This document shows positions 40,193 through 51,505 of a DNA stretch of 64,000 nucleotides, piece after piece. Numbering within the stretch: position 1 is the stretch's first letter; the number at the start of each line of letters is the position of its first letter. A program made the translations under genes and the position numbers. Under the pieces are notes generated by a model, which worked only from the letters and a program-made list of their open reading frames with translations, did not search any database and was not told the origin of the DNA. The DNA is taken from contig NZ_MVHT01000024.1 of the NCBI RefSeq assembly GCF_002086275.1, positions 1 to 64,000 of the forward strand, given 5' to 3'. This DNA comes from Mycobacterium intermedium (GTDB taxonomy: Bacteria; Actinomycetota; Actinomycetes; Mycobacteriales; Mycobacteriaceae).

Positions 40193-40974
40193 GCCGCAAG
40201 CCGCTGATCGCCGGCAACTGGAAGATGAACCTGAACCACTTCGAGGCGATCGCGCTGGTGCAAAAGATCGCATTCTCGTTGCCGGACAAGTACTACGACA
40301 AGGTGGACGTCACCGTCCTCCCGCCGTTCACCGACCTGCGCAGTGTGCAGACCCTGGTGGACGGCGACAAGCTGCGTTTGACCTATGGCGGTCAAGACTT
40401 GTCGCAACACGATTCGGGTGCCTACACCGGAGACATCAGCGGCGCGTTCCTGGCCAAGCTGGGTTGCAGCTACGTGGTCGTCGGGCACTCCGAGCGGCGC
40501 ACCTACCACAACGAGGACGACGCGCTGGTGGCCGCCAAGGCCGCGGCCGCGCTCAAGCACGAGCTGACGCCGATCGTCTGCATCGGTGAGCACCTCGAGG
40601 TCCGCGAGGCGGGAAACCACGTGAGCCACAACATCGAACAGTTGCGCGGCTCGCTGGCCGGGCTGTCGGCCGAGCAGATCAGCAAGGTCGTCATCGCCTA
40701 TGAGCCGGTCTGGGCGATCGGCACCGGAAGGGTGGCCAGCTCCGCCGACGCGCAGGAAGTGTGCGCGGCCATTCGCAAGGAGCTGGCGTCACTGGCCACA
40801 CCGCAGATTGCCGACTCCGTGCGGGTGCTCTACGGCGGCTCGGTGAACGCGAAAAATGTCGGAGAGCTGGTGGCTCAGGAGGACATCGACGGCGGCCTGG
40901 TTGGCGGCGCGTCGTTGGACGGGGAGCAGTTCGCGACGCTGGCGGCCATCGCAGCCGGCGGGCCCTTGCCTTAG
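40189..40974 (+). CDS. tpiA: Triosephosphate isomerase
   Basis: Interconverts dihydroxyacetone phosphate and glyceraldehyde 3-phosphate. The 261-residue TIM barrel has the N-terminal substrate lysine ([10 protein letters not shown]), His100 in VVGHSERR, the catalytic Glu172 in [11 protein letters not shown], and the phosphate loop [12 protein letters not shown] 40189 overlaps the pgk stop. Its 3' end is 5 bp from the convergent SnoaL-like gene. Confidence 0.97.
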   Translation: MSRKPLIAGNWKMNLNHFEAIALVQKIAFSLPDKYYDKVDVTVLPPFTDLRSVQTLVDGDKLRLTYGGQDLSQHDSGAYTGDISGAFLAKLGCSYVVVGHSERRTYHNEDDALVAAKAAAALKHELTPIVCIGEHLEVREAGNHVSHNIEQLRGSLAGLSAEQISKVVIAYEPVWAIGTGRVASSADAQEVCAAIRKELASLATPQIADSVRVLYGGSVNAKNVGELVAQEDIDGGLVGGASLDGEQFATLAAIAAGGPLP

Positions 40975-40979
40975 CGATG

Positions 40980-41396
40980 CTAACGGCGGTCCGCTTGCCG
41001 TAGCCAGCCGAGCCAGATCGACGGATGCTTGAGCAGCTTCATCACCAGCGGTAACGAATCGAAGTAACTCACGCGTTCCACGGCTTTGTCACCGCGCAGC
41101 AGGAAGCGGTCGGTGGCTGGCCACTCGACTGTCTCTGTCCCGACCCGAGCGATCAGTCGGAACTCGATGAACAGCACGTCGCCCGTCCGACTCCACCGGT
41201 CGACCTCCGCGTGCAGGTCGGGCAACAGGCGCAGCAGCCTGGCGAACTCTCGTTGGGCTGCGGGCAATCCGTGCCGTGGCGGTGAGAGCGGTTGTCTCAA
41301 CACCACGTCGTCATGAAGGAGGTCTTGCAGTCGCTCCGGTACCGGCGCCTTCCAGAAGTCGGCAAATCCGTCGACGAATCCTATGGTTGCGGTCAT
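40980..41396 (-). CDS. SnoaL-like/NTF2-fold protein (Rv1439c-like)
   Basis: A 138-residue small protein with the pattern of SnoaL/NTF2-like folds: an N-terminal helix (FVDGFADFWKAP), a short-loop segment (LLHDDVVLRQPL), then beta strands (RTGDVLFIEFRLIARVG, ATDRFLLRGDKAVERVSYFD). Such proteins may be small isomerases or binding proteins; the substrate is unknown. ATG 41396 has GGGAGG immediately upstream on the minus strand, so the longer open frame (to 41789) is rejected. Confidence 0.82.
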   Translation of the reverse strand: MTATIGFVDGFADFWKAPVPERLQDLLHDDVVLRQPLSPPRHGLPAAQREFARLLRLLPDLHAEVDRWSRTGDVLFIEFRLIARVGTETVEWPATDRFLLRGDKAVERVSYFDSLPLVMKLLKHPSIWLGWLRQADRR

Positions 41397-41503
41397 GAGC
41401 CTCCCTGGCGCCATCACGTTGGACAACGCCACCAGCAACGCTATGGAGGCGAGCATTATGCCCTTGCCGTTGTAGCCGCTGGTACCGAAGAACCGGCTGG
41501 GCG

Positions 41504-41929
41504 TCAGATGGCGACGAGCAGCAACAGCAACGGAAATAACAGCGCGAACGCCGTGGTGGCGGCTATCACAGCGACGGTGATGCCAACGCCGTTGAAGCTC
41601 TGCGGTGGGTAACCCAGGGAACCCGCACTGAACCCCCAGACCGGCGCCTTGTATTCCAGTTCCACGAAGTGACCCGGGTAGACGTCGACCAGGGTGTCGG
41701 CCGGTCCGAGCTGGGAGATCAACCAGTAGGGGATGTGTACATGCACGCGGTGCTGGCCCGCTGGCATCGGGATCACGGTGCGGCCCCAACCGACCACCGG
41801 CACCTGATACCCGTTGACCGAAATCAGCGGCTTGAACAGCGCCAACATGAACGCCAGAGGGAAGAAGTGCGTGGTGACGGCAATTCCTTGACCGGGCCCC
41901 TGGCCCCAGGCGCCGTGCGGGTAACTCAC
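41504..41929 (-). CDS. Tail-anchored membrane protein of unknown function
   Basis: A 141-residue protein from GTG 41929. Its N-terminal half contains one hydrophobic stretch (THFFPLAFMLALFKPLI) and a small beta-rich domain (VNGYQVPVVGWGRTVIPM, HRVHVHIPYW, HFVELEYKAPVW). It ends in a strong membrane helix (ITVAVIAATTAFALLFPLLLLLVAI, in part). It starts 4 bp after secG, so it is probably co-transcribed with it. I know no function for it; a link to the Sec translocon is only suggested by position. Confidence 0.72.
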   Translation of the reverse strand: MSYPHGAWGQGPGQGIAVTTHFFPLAFMLALFKPLISVNGYQVPVVGWGRTVIPMPAGQHRVHVHIPYWLISQLGPADTLVDVYPGHFVELEYKAPVWGFSAGSLGYPPQSFNGVGITVAVIAATTAFALLFPLLLLLVAI

Positions 41930-41933
41930 AACG

Positions 41934-42167
41934 TCACTGGTACTTGATCAGCAGCGCTACGCCGATGATGGACACCAGCCAGATACCGGTGATGAACAGC
42001 GTCAATCGGTCCAGGTTCTTCTCGACCACGGTTGATCCGGACAGGCTGGACTGCACACCGCCGCCGAACAGCGTGGACAGGCCGCCACCCTTCGCTCGGT
42101 GCAGCAGCACCAACAGCACCACCAGCACGCTGGTGACCACGAGCGTGATCTGCAAAGCCAACTCCAC
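41934..42167 (-). CDS. secG: Preprotein translocase subunit SecG
   Basis: Small subunit of the SecYEG channel. The 77 residues form two membrane helices ([20 protein letters not shown] and [18 protein letters not shown]) joined by the typical loop [15 protein letters not shown]. It is divergent from ppc (69 bp between starts). It lies close to gap-pgk-tpiA as in many actinobacteria, but on the opposite strand from them. Confidence 0.93.
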   Translation of the reverse strand: MELALQITLVVTSVLVVLLVLLHRAKGGGLSTLFGGGVQSSLSGSTVVEKNLDRLTLFITGIWLVSIIGVALLIKYQ

Positions 42168-42222
42168 GACAGGAAGCCTACCGAACGGCCACCCGCCGAC
42201 AGGCGCCGGGCGCGCAGGTCGC

Positions 42223-42229
42223 TAATACT
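42223..42229 (+). promoter_or_regulatory. Candidate -10 box for leaderless ppc
   Basis: TAATACT ends 7 nt before the ppc ATG (42237), with no Shine-Dalgarno in between. This is the same layout as the boxes before fmt, ribE and uvrC. The secG promoter must lie in the same 69-bp gap on the other strand. Confidence 0.4.
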
Positions 42230-42236
42230 GGGACCC

Positions 42237-45044
42237 ATGGTTGAGGTTTCTGACACCGCGCTGGAACCGATCGGCGACGTTCACCGCACCAAGCTGGGCC
42301 GTGAGGCGACAGAGCCGATGCGCGCCGACATCCGGCTGCTGGGTGCCATCCTCGGCGACACCGTGCGCGAGCAGAACGGGGACGAGATTTTCGAGCTCGT
42401 CGAGCGGGCCCGGGTGGAGTCCTTCCGGGTGCGGCGTTCCGAGATCGACCGCGCCGAGATCTCGCACATGTTCGACGGCATCGACATCCACCAGGCATTG
42501 CCTGTCATCCGGGCATTCACCCATTTCGCACTGCTGGCAAACGTGGCCGAGGACATCCACCGGGAACGGCGCCGCGGCATTCACGTCGCCGCCGGTGAAC
42601 CCCCACCGCACAGCACCCTGGCCGCGACATACCTGAAGCTCAAAGAGGCCGACCTGGATTCGGAGACGGTGGCCGATGCGCTTCGGGGAGCACTGGTGTC
42701 GCCGGTGATCACCGCACACCCCACCGAAACCCGTCGGCGCACCGTCTTCGTCACTCAGCATCGGATCACCGAACTGGTGCGCCTGCGGGCCGAGGGCCAC
42801 ACCGAGACCGACGACGGCCGCAGCATCGAATTGGAGCTGCGGCGCCAGATCCTCACCCTGTGGCAGACCGCGCTGATTCGCCTGTCGCGGCTGCAGATCA
42901 GCGATGAGATCGCCGTCGGGCACCGGATGTATCCGCAAGCGTTCTTCAAGGTCGTCCCGCAGATCAACGCCGAGGTTCGAGAGGCCTTGCGGGAGCTGTG
43001 GCCCGGCACCGACTTGCTGTCCGAACCCTTTGTGCAGCCGGGTTCCTGGATCGGCGGGGACCGCGACGGCAACCCGAACGTGACCGCCGACGTGGTGCGG
43101 CTGGCCACCGGTGGCGCCGCCTACACCGCCTTGGCCCATTACCTCGCCGAACTCGACCAGCTCGAACAGGAGCTGTCGATGTCGTCGCGGCTACTAAGCG
43201 TGACACCCGAGTTGGCCGCCCTGGCCGACGGCTGTCAGGACAAGGCTCGCGATGACGAGCCCTACCGCCGCGCGGTGCGGGTGATCCGCGCGCGGCTCTC
43301 TGCGACCGCCGCGGCGATCCTGGACCGGCAACCGCAGCACCTGCTGGACCTGGATTTGCCGCGTTATCAAGACCCGGCCGAGCTGCGGGCCGACCTGGAC
43401 ACCATCGACGCGTCGTTGCGCACGCACGGCAGCTCGTTGTTGGCCGACGACAGGCTGGCGCTGCTTCGCGAAGGAGTGCACGTCTTCGGGTTCCACCTGT
43501 GCGGCCTGGATCTGCGGCAGAACTCGGACGTGCACGAGGAGGTGGTGGCCGAGTTGCTCGCGTGGGCGGGCGTGCACCACGACTACCGTTCGCTGCCCGA
43601 AGACCAACGGGTCGAACTGCTGGCCGCCGAACTGGGCACCCGCCGTCCGCTGATCGGCGACCGCGGCCAACTGTCCGATCTGGCGCGCAGTGAACTGGAA
43701 ATCGTCTCGGCCGCCGCCTACGCGGTGCGGACCTACGGTCCCGCCGCGGTACCCAACTACGTCATCTCCATGTGTCGTTCGGTATCCGACGTCTTGGAGA
43801 CGGCGATCCTGCTCAAGGAGGCGGGCCTGCTGGACGCCTCTGGTGACGAACCGTATTGCCCGGTGGGCATTTCACCGCTGTTCGAAACGATCGACGATCT
43901 GCACAACGGGGCATCGATTCTGCACGCGATGCTGGAACTTCCGCTGTACCGGAAGATCGTCGCCGCGCGCGGAGACTTCCAAGAGGTCATGCTGGGCTAC
44001 TCTGACTCCAACAAGGACGGCGGGTATCTGGCGGCCAACTGGGCGGTCTATCGCGCCGAGCTCGCACTGGTCGAGACAGCCCGGAAGACCGGAATTCGGT
44101 TGCGGCTCTTCCACGGCCGCGGCGGCACCGTCGGTCGCGGCGGGGGCCCTAGCTATCAGGCCATCCTGGCGCAGCCGCCGGGTGCGGTGAGCGGTTCGCT
44201 GCGGCTCACCGAGCAGGGTGAGGTGATTGCCGCCAAGTACGCCGAACCCCAACTGGCGCGGCGCAATCTGGAAAGTCTGTTGGCCGCGACGCTGGAATCG
44301 ACATTGCTGGATGTCGAGGGCCTTGGCGACACGGCGGAGCCGGCCTATGCGGTGCTCGAGGAAGTGGCCGCCCTGGCGCAGCGCTCCTACGCCGAATTGG
44401 TCCATGAGACGGACGGTTTCGTCGAATACTTCAAGGCTTCGACGCCGGTGAGTGAAATCGGGTCGCTGAACATCGGCAGCCGGCCCAGTTCTCGCAAGCC
44501 AACCGAGTCCATCGCCGACCTGCGCGCCATCCCGTGGGTGTTGGCGTGGAGCCAGTCGCGGGTGATGCTGCCCGGTTGGTACGGCACGGGTTCGGCGTTC
44601 GAGCAGTGGGTCCAGGCCGGTCCGGAAAGCGAGGAAGACCGGCTGGCAACTCTGCACGACCTGTACCAGCGATGGCCGTTCTTCCGCAGCGTGCTGTCCA
44701 ACATGGCGCAGGTGTTGGCCAAGAGCGACCTTGGCCTGGCAGCGCGGTACTCCGAGCTGGTCGAAGATGAAGCGTTGCGGCACCGGGTGTTTGACAAGAT
44801 CGTCGACGAGCACCGCCGCACCATCGCGATGTACAAACGGATCACCGGCCAAGACGACCTGCTGGCCGACAATCCGGCCCTGGCGCGGTCGGTGTTCAAC
44901 CGGTTCCCGTATCTGGAGCCGCTGAATCATCTGCAGGTGGAGTTGTTGCGCCGCTACCGTTCCGGTGAGGACAGCGACTTGGTACAGCGCGGCATCTTGC
45001 TCACCATGAACGGTCTGGCCAGCGCGCTGCGCAACAGCGGTTGA
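42237..45044 (+). CDS. ppc: Phosphoenolpyruvate carboxylase
   Basis: Carboxylates PEP to oxaloacetate, replenishing the TCA cycle. The 935-residue enzyme has the catalytic-histidine motif [10 protein letters not shown] (His about 160), [11 protein letters not shown], the [15 protein letters not shown] block near residue 588, the glycine loop [14 protein letters not shown] near 625 and the C-terminal terminus [10 protein letters not shown]. Length equals M. leprae Ppc as recalled. M. tuberculosis lacks ppc at this place and relies on other anaplerotic enzymes, so this is a real metabolic difference. The ORF opens upstream (42099), but ATG 42237 gives the family start. Confidence 0.96.
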   Translation: MVEVSDTALEPIGDVHRTKLGREATEPMRADIRLLGAILGDTVREQNGDEIFELVERARVESFRVRRSEIDRAEISHMFDGIDIHQALPVIRAFTHFALLANVAEDIHRERRRGIHVAAGEPPPHSTLAATYLKLKEADLDSETVADALRGALVSPVITAHPTETRRRTVFVTQHRITELVRLRAEGHTETDDGRSIELELRRQILTLWQTALIRLSRLQISDEIAVGHRMYPQAFFKVVPQINAEVREALRELWPGTDLLSEPFVQPGSWIGGDRDGNPNVTADVVRLATGGAAYTALAHYLAELDQLEQELSMSSRLLSVTPELAALADGCQDKARDDEPYRRAVRVIRARLSATAAAILDRQPQHLLDLDLPRYQDPAELRADLDTIDASLRTHGSSLLADDRLALLREGVHVFGFHLCGLDLRQNSDVHEEVVAELLAWAGVHHDYRSLPEDQRVELLAAELGTRRPLIGDRGQLSDLARSELEIVSAAAYAVRTYGPAAVPNYVISMCRSVSDVLETAILLKEAGLLDASGDEPYCPVGISPLFETIDDLHNGASILHAMLELPLYRKIVAARGDFQEVMLGYSDSNKDGGYLAANWAVYRAELALVETARKTGIRLRLFHGRGGTVGRGGGPSYQAILAQPPGAVSGSLRLTEQGEVIAAKYAEPQLARRNLESLLAATLESTLLDVEGLGDTAEPAYAVLEEVAALAQRSYAELVHETDGFVEYFKASTPVSEIGSLNIGSRPSSRKPTESIADLRAIPWVLAWSQSRVMLPGWYGTGSAFEQWVQAGPESEEDRLATLHDLYQRWPFFRSVLSNMAQVLAKSDLGLAARYSELVEDEALRHRVFDKIVDEHRRTIAMYKRITGQDDLLADNPALARSVFNRFPYLEPLNHLQVELLRRYRSGEDSDLVQRGILLTMNGLASALRNSG

Positions 45045-45057
45045 CGCCGGCCTCGAG

Positions 45058-45822
45058 CTATGCGCGGTCGTGAAGCTGCGACGCTGCGCCTTCGTCCAAC
45101 AGCCAGAGCGTGGTGTCGCGGCCGGTGGCTCCCGCGGCCGGTAAGGACACTGGGTCCGCGCCACCGATCGCGGCCGCCACCGCCTCCGCCTTGCCCGAAC
45201 CGGACACCATCAGCCATACCTCGCGGGAACGTTGAATCGCGGGCAGCGTCAGGGTGATTCGTTCGGGCGGTGGTTTGGGGGAGTCATCGACGGCGACCAC
45301 CAAGCGGGTGGTCTCGCGGACGGCGTCGGTGTCCGGGAACAGCGAGTTGATGTGACCCTCGGGTCCCATCCCCAGCAGGTGGACATCGAAATCCGGTGCG
45401 GGGTCACCGTTGTCGGCGTTGGCGGCCAGCACCTGCTCGTACGCCAGAGCTGCGGCCGCCAAGTCCCCGCCGTACTCACCATCGCTGGCCGGCATCGGGT
45501 GCACTTGGCTCGACGGGATGTCGACGTGGTCGAGCAACGCCTCGCGCGCCTGCTTTTCGTTGCGTTCGTCGTCGTCTTCCGGGACGTACCGGTCGTCACC
45601 CCAGAAGAGGTGCACCTTGGACCAGTCGATGTGGCGCCCGTTGGAAGTGGCCTTGGGACTGGTCAGGTAGCGCAGCACCGCAATGCCGTTGCCCCCGCCG
45701 GTCAAAACGATCAGCGCGCGTCCCCTGGACGCGACCGCGGTGAGGATGGAGTCGATCAGGCGGTTGCCCGCAGCCTCGACCAGGGTCTCACTGTCCGGAA
45801 AAATCTGAATCTCGGTACTCAC
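45058..45822 (-). CDS. pgl: 6-phosphogluconolactonase
   Basis: Hydrolyses 6-phosphogluconolactone in the oxidative pentose phosphate pathway. The 254-residue protein has [14 protein letters not shown], the conserved [16 protein letters not shown] and [15 protein letters not shown]. It is Rv1445c (devB/pgl) by position. Last gene of the minus-strand operon; its start overlaps the opcA stop by 4 bp. It converges on ppc, with 13 bp between stops. Confidence 0.95.
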   Translation of the reverse strand: MSTEIQIFPDSETLVEAAGNRLIDSILTAVASRGRALIVLTGGGNGIAVLRYLTSPKATSNGRHIDWSKVHLFWGDDRYVPEDDDERNEKQAREALLDHVDIPSSQVHPMPASDGEYGGDLAAAALAYEQVLAANADNGDPAPDFDVHLLGMGPEGHINSLFPDTDAVRETTRLVVAVDDSPKPPPERITLTLPAIQRSREVWLMVSGSGKAEAVAAAIGGADPVSLPAAGATGRDTTLWLLDEGAASQLHDRA

Positions 45823-46730
45823 ACGTACTGCACTTTGTTAATGCCCTCCAGGGCGTCGTGGTAGATCTCGTCGGCATCCAAGCGGCGTAGGTCTTCGGCC
45901 AGACATTCCCCGGTTACCCTGCGCGGCAACGGAACCAGGGCATCTGGCTTGGCTGTGCGGCTCAAGGTGGCGGTCGTGCCCTCCTGGGGTCGGCTCAACG
46001 TGATGGTTTCGCTCTGGCGTACCAGCTCGACCTTAAGTTCGCCGACCTCACGGCGCACCGGACCGTCGATGCGGCTCGCCAACCAACCGGCCAGCACGTC
46101 AAGGGCCGGTTCGGTTTTCAGTCCGGAGATCAGGGCCGACTCGATCGGTTCGTGCGGCGGCAGATCGGCCGCCGAGGTCAGCAGCGCCCGCCAGTAGGTG
46201 ATACGGCTCCAGGCCAGGTCGGTGTCGCCGGCGGTGTAGCCGGCCAGCCGGCTCTTGATCGCCGACAACGGGTCGACGGCGTTGGTGGCGTCCGTGATAC
46301 GGCGAATCGCCAGCTTGCCCAACGGATCCTGCGCCGGGACCGGCGGCGCGATGTCGGGCCACCAAGCCACCACCGGGATGTCGGGTAGTAGGAACGGGAC
46401 CACCACGCTGTTGGCGTGACCGGACAGCGCCCCCGAAAGCCGCAGGATCACCACCTCGCCGGCACCGGCGTCGCGACCAACCCGGATCTCGGCGTCCAGT
46501 CCCGGTTTGTCCGCGTACGGGTCACCGCGCATGGCGACAATAACTCGGGCGGGATGCTCGTGGCTGGCGTCATTGGCGGCCTGGATGGACTCTTCCAGCA
46601 CGTTGTCACTGTCCGGCGCGATGATCAGCGTGAGGACCCGGCCCATCGTGACGATGCCGGCCTCTTCGCGCAGCCCGTCGAGCTTCTTGTTTACCGCGGT
46701 GGTGGTCGTTTCAGGCAATGTGACGATCAT
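45819..46730 (-). CDS. opcA: Glucose-6-phosphate dehydrogenase assembly protein OpcA
   Basis: A 303-residue protein needed for active G6PDH in cyanobacteria and actinobacteria. Recognisable stretches are [47 protein letters not shown] and the C-terminal [12 protein letters not shown]. The start was set at ATG 46730 ([11 protein letters not shown]), overlapping the zwf stop by 4 bp; the longer opening at 46742 (MAAAMIV) lies inside zwf and is less likely. Confidence 0.94.
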   Translation of the reverse strand: MIVTLPETTTTAVNKKLDGLREEAGIVTMGRVLTLIIAPDSDNVLEESIQAANDASHEHPARVIVAMRGDPYADKPGLDAEIRVGRDAGAGEVVILRLSGALSGHANSVVVPFLLPDIPVVAWWPDIAPPVPAQDPLGKLAIRRITDATNAVDPLSAIKSRLAGYTAGDTDLAWSRITYWRALLTSAADLPPHEPIESALISGLKTEPALDVLAGWLASRIDGPVRREVGELKVELVRQSETITLSRPQEGTTATLSRTAKPDALVPLPRRVTGECLAEDLRRLDADEIYHDALEGINKVQYV

Positions 46731-48268
46731 GGCCGCCGCCATTCTCGGCCGCTACGCCGCAGCATCTCGAACGCCGACTCCGGACCCCAGGTACCCGCCT
46801 CGTACGGCTCAGGTTTACCGTGGGCCGCCCAGTTCTCCAGCACCGGATCGAGTATCTGCCAAGCCAATTCGACCTCTTCGTTGACCGGAAACAAGGACGG
46901 TTCACCGAGCAGCACGTCGAGGATCAGTCGCTCGTAGGCTTCCGGTGATTCCTCCGCAAAGGCCGAGCCGTAGGAGAAGTCCATGTTGACATCGCGGACT
47001 TCCATTGCGGTGTCGGGGACTTTGGAACCGAACCGCAGTGTGATGCCCTCGTCGGGCTGCACCCGGATGACCATGGCGTTGGCGCCGAGCTCATCGGTCA
47101 TGGTGGCGTCGAACGGCAGATGCGGGGCGCGCTTGAACACCAAAGCTATCTCGGTAACCCTGCGTCCCAAGCGTTTTCCCGTTCGCAGGTAAAACGGCAC
47201 CCCCGCCCAACGCCGGGTGTCCACCTCGAGCGTGATGGCGGCAAAGGTCTCGGTGACGGAGTCCTTGGAGAAGCCCTCCTCATCGAGCAGTCCGACCACC
47301 TTCTCGCCGCCTTGCCAGCCGGCGGCGTATTGGCCCCGGCTGGTGGTCTCGTCGAGGGGCTCGGCGAGCCGGGTCGCGGAAAGCACCTTGATCTTCTCGG
47401 TCTGCAACGCTTTTGGGGTAAAGCTGACCGGCTCCTCCATGGCGGTCAGCGCCAACAGCTGCATCAGGTGGTTCTGAATGACGTCGCGGGCCGCGCCGAT
47501 GCCGTCGTAGTAACCGGCCCGACCGCCCAGCCCGATGTCCTCGGCCATGGTGATCTGCACGTGGTCGACGTAGTGCGCGTTCCAGATCGGGTCGAACAAC
47601 TGGTTGGCGAATCGCAGCGCCAGGATGTTCTGCACCGTCTCCTTGCCCAGATAGTGGTCGATCCGAAACACCGACTCTTCGGGGAAGACGGAATTGACCG
47701 TCCTGTTCAGGTCCTGTGCGCTCGCCAGGTCGTGCCCGAACGGCTTTTCGATGACCACCCGGCTCCACCTGTCGCCCTGCGGGCGGGCCAGGCCGGATCT
47801 GGACAGCTGCTCGCACACGATCGGGAAGGACTTCGGCGGGATCGCCAGGTAGAAGGCGTGATTGCCGCCCGTGCCGCGTTCGGCATCCAGCTTCTCCAGC
47901 GTCTCGGCGAGCCGGGCGAAGGCTTCGTCGTCGTCGAAAGCGCCTGGCACGAAACGAAATCCCTCGGCGAGCCGGTCCCAGTTCTCCTGTCGAAACGGCG
48001 TCCGGCAATGCTGTTTGACGGCATCGTGCACCACCTGGCCGAAGTCCTGGGTGGTCCAGTCTCGGCGGGCAAAACCCACCAGGGAAAACGTCGGCGGTAG
48101 CAAGCCGCGGTTGGCCAGGTCGTAGATCGCCGGCATCACCTTCTTGCGCGCCAGATCGCCGGTGACGCCGAAAATCACCATCCCGCAGGGCCCGGCGATT
48201 CTGGGCAGTCGCTTATCGCGCTTGTCTCGCAGTGGGTTCTGCCACTGCGTTGGTGCCGTTGGGCTCAT
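46727..48268 (-). CDS. zwf: Glucose-6-phosphate 1-dehydrogenase (zwf2 type)
   Basis: First enzyme of the oxidative pentose phosphate pathway. The 513-residue protein has the NADP-binding [18 protein letters not shown], the substrate signature [13 protein letters not shown] and the conserved [10 protein letters not shown]. It corresponds to Rv1447c (zwf2). ATG 48268 overlaps the tal stop by 4 bp, and its own stop overlaps opcA. Confidence 0.96.
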   Translation of the reverse strand: MSPTAPTQWQNPLRDKRDKRLPRIAGPCGMVIFGVTGDLARKKVMPAIYDLANRGLLPPTFSLVGFARRDWTTQDFGQVVHDAVKQHCRTPFRQENWDRLAEGFRFVPGAFDDDEAFARLAETLEKLDAERGTGGNHAFYLAIPPKSFPIVCEQLSRSGLARPQGDRWSRVVIEKPFGHDLASAQDLNRTVNSVFPEESVFRIDHYLGKETVQNILALRFANQLFDPIWNAHYVDHVQITMAEDIGLGGRAGYYDGIGAARDVIQNHLMQLLALTAMEEPVSFTPKALQTEKIKVLSATRLAEPLDETTSRGQYAAGWQGGEKVVGLLDEEGFSKDSVTETFAAITLEVDTRRWAGVPFYLRTGKRLGRRVTEIALVFKRAPHLPFDATMTDELGANAMVIRVQPDEGITLRFGSKVPDTAMEVRDVNMDFSYGSAFAEESPEAYERLILDVLLGEPSLFPVNEEVELAWQILDPVLENWAAHGKPEPYEAGTWGPESAFEMLRRSGREWRRP

Positions 48269-49383
48269 TTGTCGGCGGAGTCGAGCTGCGCCTGAGTCTC
48301 CTTGAGCAGGTCCTTCCAGGATTCCTCGAACTTCTCTACACCCTCGTTCTCCAGCACGATGAAGACGTCGTCCAGGTCGATTCCGATGGCCTGGAGCTTG
48401 TCGAACACCTGCTGGGCTTCCGGAGCGGTGCCGGTCACCGTGTCGCCCCGGATTTCGCCGTGGTCGGCGACGGCGTCAAGTGTCTTCTCCGGCATGGTGT
48501 TTACCGTTCCCGGAGCGACCAGCTCGGTGACATACAGGGTGTCGGAGTAATCGGGGTTCTTCACGCCGGTCGATGCCCACAGCGGCCGCTGCACCCGGGC
48601 CCCGTGGGCCTTGAGCGCCGCAAAGCGCTCGCCGCCCTCGAAGACCTCCTGGTAGGCGGCATAAGCCAGTCGCGCGTTGGCGACGGCCGCCCGGCCCAGC
48701 AGCTTGCGCGCTTCCTCGGTGCCGATCTTCTCCAGCCGCTTGTCGATCTCGGTGTCCACCCGGGACACGAAAAACGAAGCAACAGAATGGATCTTGGACA
48801 GGTCGTGGCCGGCTTCCTTGGCCCGCTCCAGTCCCTCGAGGTAGGCGTCCATCACCGCGCGGTGGCGCTCGACGGAGAAGATCAACGTGACGTTGACCGA
48901 AATGCCTTCTGCCAGAGTCGCGGCGATGGCCGGGATGCCGGCCTCGGTGGCCGGGATCTTGATCAGCAGGTTCGGGCGGTCGACGATCTTCCACAGCTCG
49001 ATGGCCTGCTGAACGGTCTTCTCGGTTTCGTGCGCCAAGCGCGGGTCGACCTCGATCGACACGCGACCGTCGACCCCGTCCGACGCTTCCCACTGCGGGC
49101 GCAGCACGTCGCAGGCGTTGCGTACGTCGTCGGTGGTGACGGTGCGGATGGTGGCGTCGACATCTGCGCCGCGTTCGGCCAATTCGGCGATCTGCGCGTC
49201 GTAGGTGTTACTGTCCGCCAACGCCTTTTGGAAGATGGACGGGTTGGTGGTCACTCCCACGACGCTCTTGGTGTCGATCAGTTCCTGCAGGTTGCCGGAA
49301 TTGATGCGGTCGCGCGACAAGTCATCGAGCCATACGGACACCCCTGCCGCGCTCAACGCGGCGAGGTTGGAATTCTGAGTCAT
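48265..49383 (-). CDS. tal: Transaldolase
   Basis: Transfers a dihydroxyacetone unit between sugar phosphates in the non-oxidative pentose phosphate pathway. The 372-residue protein shows [13 protein letters not shown], the Schiff-base lysine in [40 protein letters not shown] and [15 protein letters not shown]. It lies 16 bp after tkt and overlaps zwf by 4 bp. Confidence 0.96.
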   Translation of the reverse strand: MTQNSNLAALSAAGVSVWLDDLSRDRINSGNLQELIDTKSVVGVTTNPSIFQKALADSNTYDAQIAELAERGADVDATIRTVTTDDVRNACDVLRPQWEASDGVDGRVSIEVDPRLAHETEKTVQQAIELWKIVDRPNLLIKIPATEAGIPAIAATLAEGISVNVTLIFSVERHRAVMDAYLEGLERAKEAGHDLSKIHSVASFFVSRVDTEIDKRLEKIGTEEARKLLGRAAVANARLAYAAYQEVFEGGERFAALKAHGARVQRPLWASTGVKNPDYSDTLYVTELVAPGTVNTMPEKTLDAVADHGEIRGDTVTGTAPEAQQVFDKLQAIGIDLDDVFIVLENEGVEKFEESWKDLLKETQAQLDSADK

Positions 49384-49399
49384 CTTGAATCACCTTTTC

Positions 49400-51505
49400 T
49401 CAATTATCGACGACTTCTTCCGCGGCGGCAGCGACGGCTTCAGCAGTGAAGCCGTATTCGCGGAACAATGTCTTGTAATCGGCGGATTCGCCAAAGTGCT
49501 CGATCGAGACGATCTTTCCGGTGTCGCCGACGAGCTTGTGCCACGATTGCGCGACGCCGGCCTCGACGGCCACGCGCGCCGACACCGACGGTGGCAGCAC
49601 GCTGTCGCGGTACTCGGTGGGCTGGGACTCGAACCACTCGACGCATGGCATCGACACGACCCGCGCGATGATGTCCTTGTCCGCCAGCAACTTCTGCGCC
49701 TCGACCGCGAGCTGGACCTCGGAGCCGGTGCCGATCAACACGACGTCCGGTTCCTCAGCATCATCGCCGCCCAAGATGTAACCACCGCGCGCGACACCTT
49801 CGAGGCTGGTGCCTTCCAGCACCGGCACGTTCTGGCGGGTCAGCATCAAACCGGCCGGGCCGCTTCCGTTGCCGCGGGCCAAAATCGTGCGCCACGCGTA
49901 CGCCGTCTCATTGGCGTCGGCCGGGCGCACCACCGACAGGTTGGGGATGGCCCGCAGCGCCGAGAGGTGCTCGATCGGTTGGTGCGTCGGGCCGTCTTCG
50001 CCCAACCCGATCGAATCGTGCGTCCAGACGTAGATGGTGTCGATATCCATCAGCGACGCCAACCGCACGGCCGGACGCATGTAGTCCGAGAACTGCAAGA
50101 ACGTGCCACCGTACGCCCGGGTGGGGCCGTGCAGCACGATGCCGGACAGGATGGCGCCCATGGCGTGCTCCCGCACACCGAAGTGCAGGGTGCGGCCATA
50201 CCAGTCCGCGGTGTAGTCCTTGGTCGAGATCGATGGCGGCCCAAACGATTTCGCGCCCTTGATGGTGGTGTTGTTGCTGCCCGCCAAGTCGGCCGAACCG
50301 CCCCACAACTCCGGCAACTTCGGACCGACCGCGTTGAGCACGTCCTGGGAGGCCTTGCGGGTGGCCACCGCGTCGGAGCCAGGCTCCCACTTGGGCAGGT
50401 CGGCATCCCAACCATCGGGCAACTCATTGGCGATCAACCGGTCCAGCAGCGCCTTGCGTTCGGGTTCCCGTTCGGCCCAGGCGTCGAACTCCTGCTGCCA
50501 CTTCTCGTGGGCTTCCTTGCCGCGCTCAACCAACTTGCGGGTGTGCGCGATGACCTCGTCACGCACCTCGAAGGTCTTGTCGGGGTCGAAACCGAGGATC
50601 TTCTTCACCTCGGCCACCTCTTCGTCGCCGAGAGCGGCGCCGTGCGCCTTGCCGGTGTTCATCAGGTTCGGCGCGGGGTAACCGATGATGGTGCGCAGCA
50701 CGATGAACGACGGCCGGCCGGTCTCGGCCTTGGCGTTGGCGATCGCCTCCTCGATGCCTACGACGTTCTCGCCGCCCTCCACCTCCTGCACGTGCCAGCC
50801 GTAGGCCCGGTAGCGCGCCGCGGTGTCCTCGGACAGCGCGATCTTGGTGTCGTCCTCGATAGAGATCTGGTTGCTGTCGTAGAACACGATGAGGTTGCCC
50901 AGTTGCTGCACGCCCGCCAGTGACGACGCTTCAGACGTCACGCCCTCTTCGATGTCACCGTCGGAGGCGATCACGTAGATGTAGTGGTCGAACGGGCTGG
51001 TGCCGGGTTCGGCGTCCGGGTCGAACAGGCCACGTTCGTAGCGGGACGCCATCGCCATCCCGACCGCCGAGGCCAACCCCTGACCCAACGGCCCGGTGGT
51101 GATCTCCACACCCCGGGTGTGCCGGAACTCCGGGTGCCCGGGTGTCTTGGACTTCCAGGTCCGCAGCGCCTTGATGTCCTCCAGTTCGAGACCGAACCCG
51201 CCGAGGTAGAGCTGCAGATAGAGGGTCAGGCTGCTGTGGCCCGCCGACAGCACGAAGCGGTCGCGGCCGAGCCAATGGGTATCGCTGGGATCGTGCCGCA
51301 GGGTGCGCTGGAAAAGTGTGTAAGCCAGCGGGGCCAGGCTCATCGCCGTGCCGGGGTGGCCATTGCCCACCTTTTGGACGGCGTCGGCGGCGAGGACGCG
51401 GATCGTGTCGACCGCAGCCGAATCGATCTCGGTCCAATCGTCAGGGTGGCGCGGTCGGGTTAACGCGGAGATCTCTTCGAGTGTGGTCACAAATTCAGCC
51501 CTCAA
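49400..51505 (-). CDS. tkt: Transketolase
   Basis: Thiamine-diphosphate enzyme of 701 residues. It has GHPGTAMSLAPLAYTLF, the ThDP-binding ASDGDIEEGVTSEAS ending in FYDSNQISIE, the second half with FGVREHAMGAILSG, and DSIGLGEDGPTHQPIEHL. First gene of the operon tkt-tal-zwf-opcA-pgl, which encodes both branches of the pathway except 6-phosphogluconate dehydrogenase; rpe is elsewhere in this window. Start taken at 51505, giving the usual mycobacterial length. Confidence 0.96.
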   Translation of the reverse strand: MRAEFVTTLEEISALTRPRHPDDWTEIDSAAVDTIRVLAADAVQKVGNGHPGTAMSLAPLAYTLFQRTLRHDPSDTHWLGRDRFVLSAGHSSLTLYLQLYLGGFGLELEDIKALRTWKSKTPGHPEFRHTRGVEITTGPLGQGLASAVGMAMASRYERGLFDPDAEPGTSPFDHYIYVIASDGDIEEGVTSEASSLAGVQQLGNLIVFYDSNQISIEDDTKIALSEDTAARYRAYGWHVQEVEGGENVVGIEEAIANAKAETGRPSFIVLRTIIGYPAPNLMNTGKAHGAALGDEEVAEVKKILGFDPDKTFEVRDEVIAHTRKLVERGKEAHEKWQQEFDAWAEREPERKALLDRLIANELPDGWDADLPKWEPGSDAVATRKASQDVLNAVGPKLPELWGGSADLAGSNNTTIKGAKSFGPPSISTKDYTADWYGRTLHFGVREHAMGAILSGIVLHGPTRAYGGTFLQFSDYMRPAVRLASLMDIDTIYVWTHDSIGLGEDGPTHQPIEHLSALRAIPNLSVVRPADANETAYAWRTILARGNGSGPAGLMLTRQNVPVLEGTSLEGVARGGYILGGDDAEEPDVVLIGTGSEVQLAVEAQKLLADKDIIARVVSMPCVEWFESQPTEYRDSVLPPSVSARVAVEAGVAQSWHKLVGDTGKIVSIEHFGESADYKTLFREYGFTAEAVAAAAEEVVDN

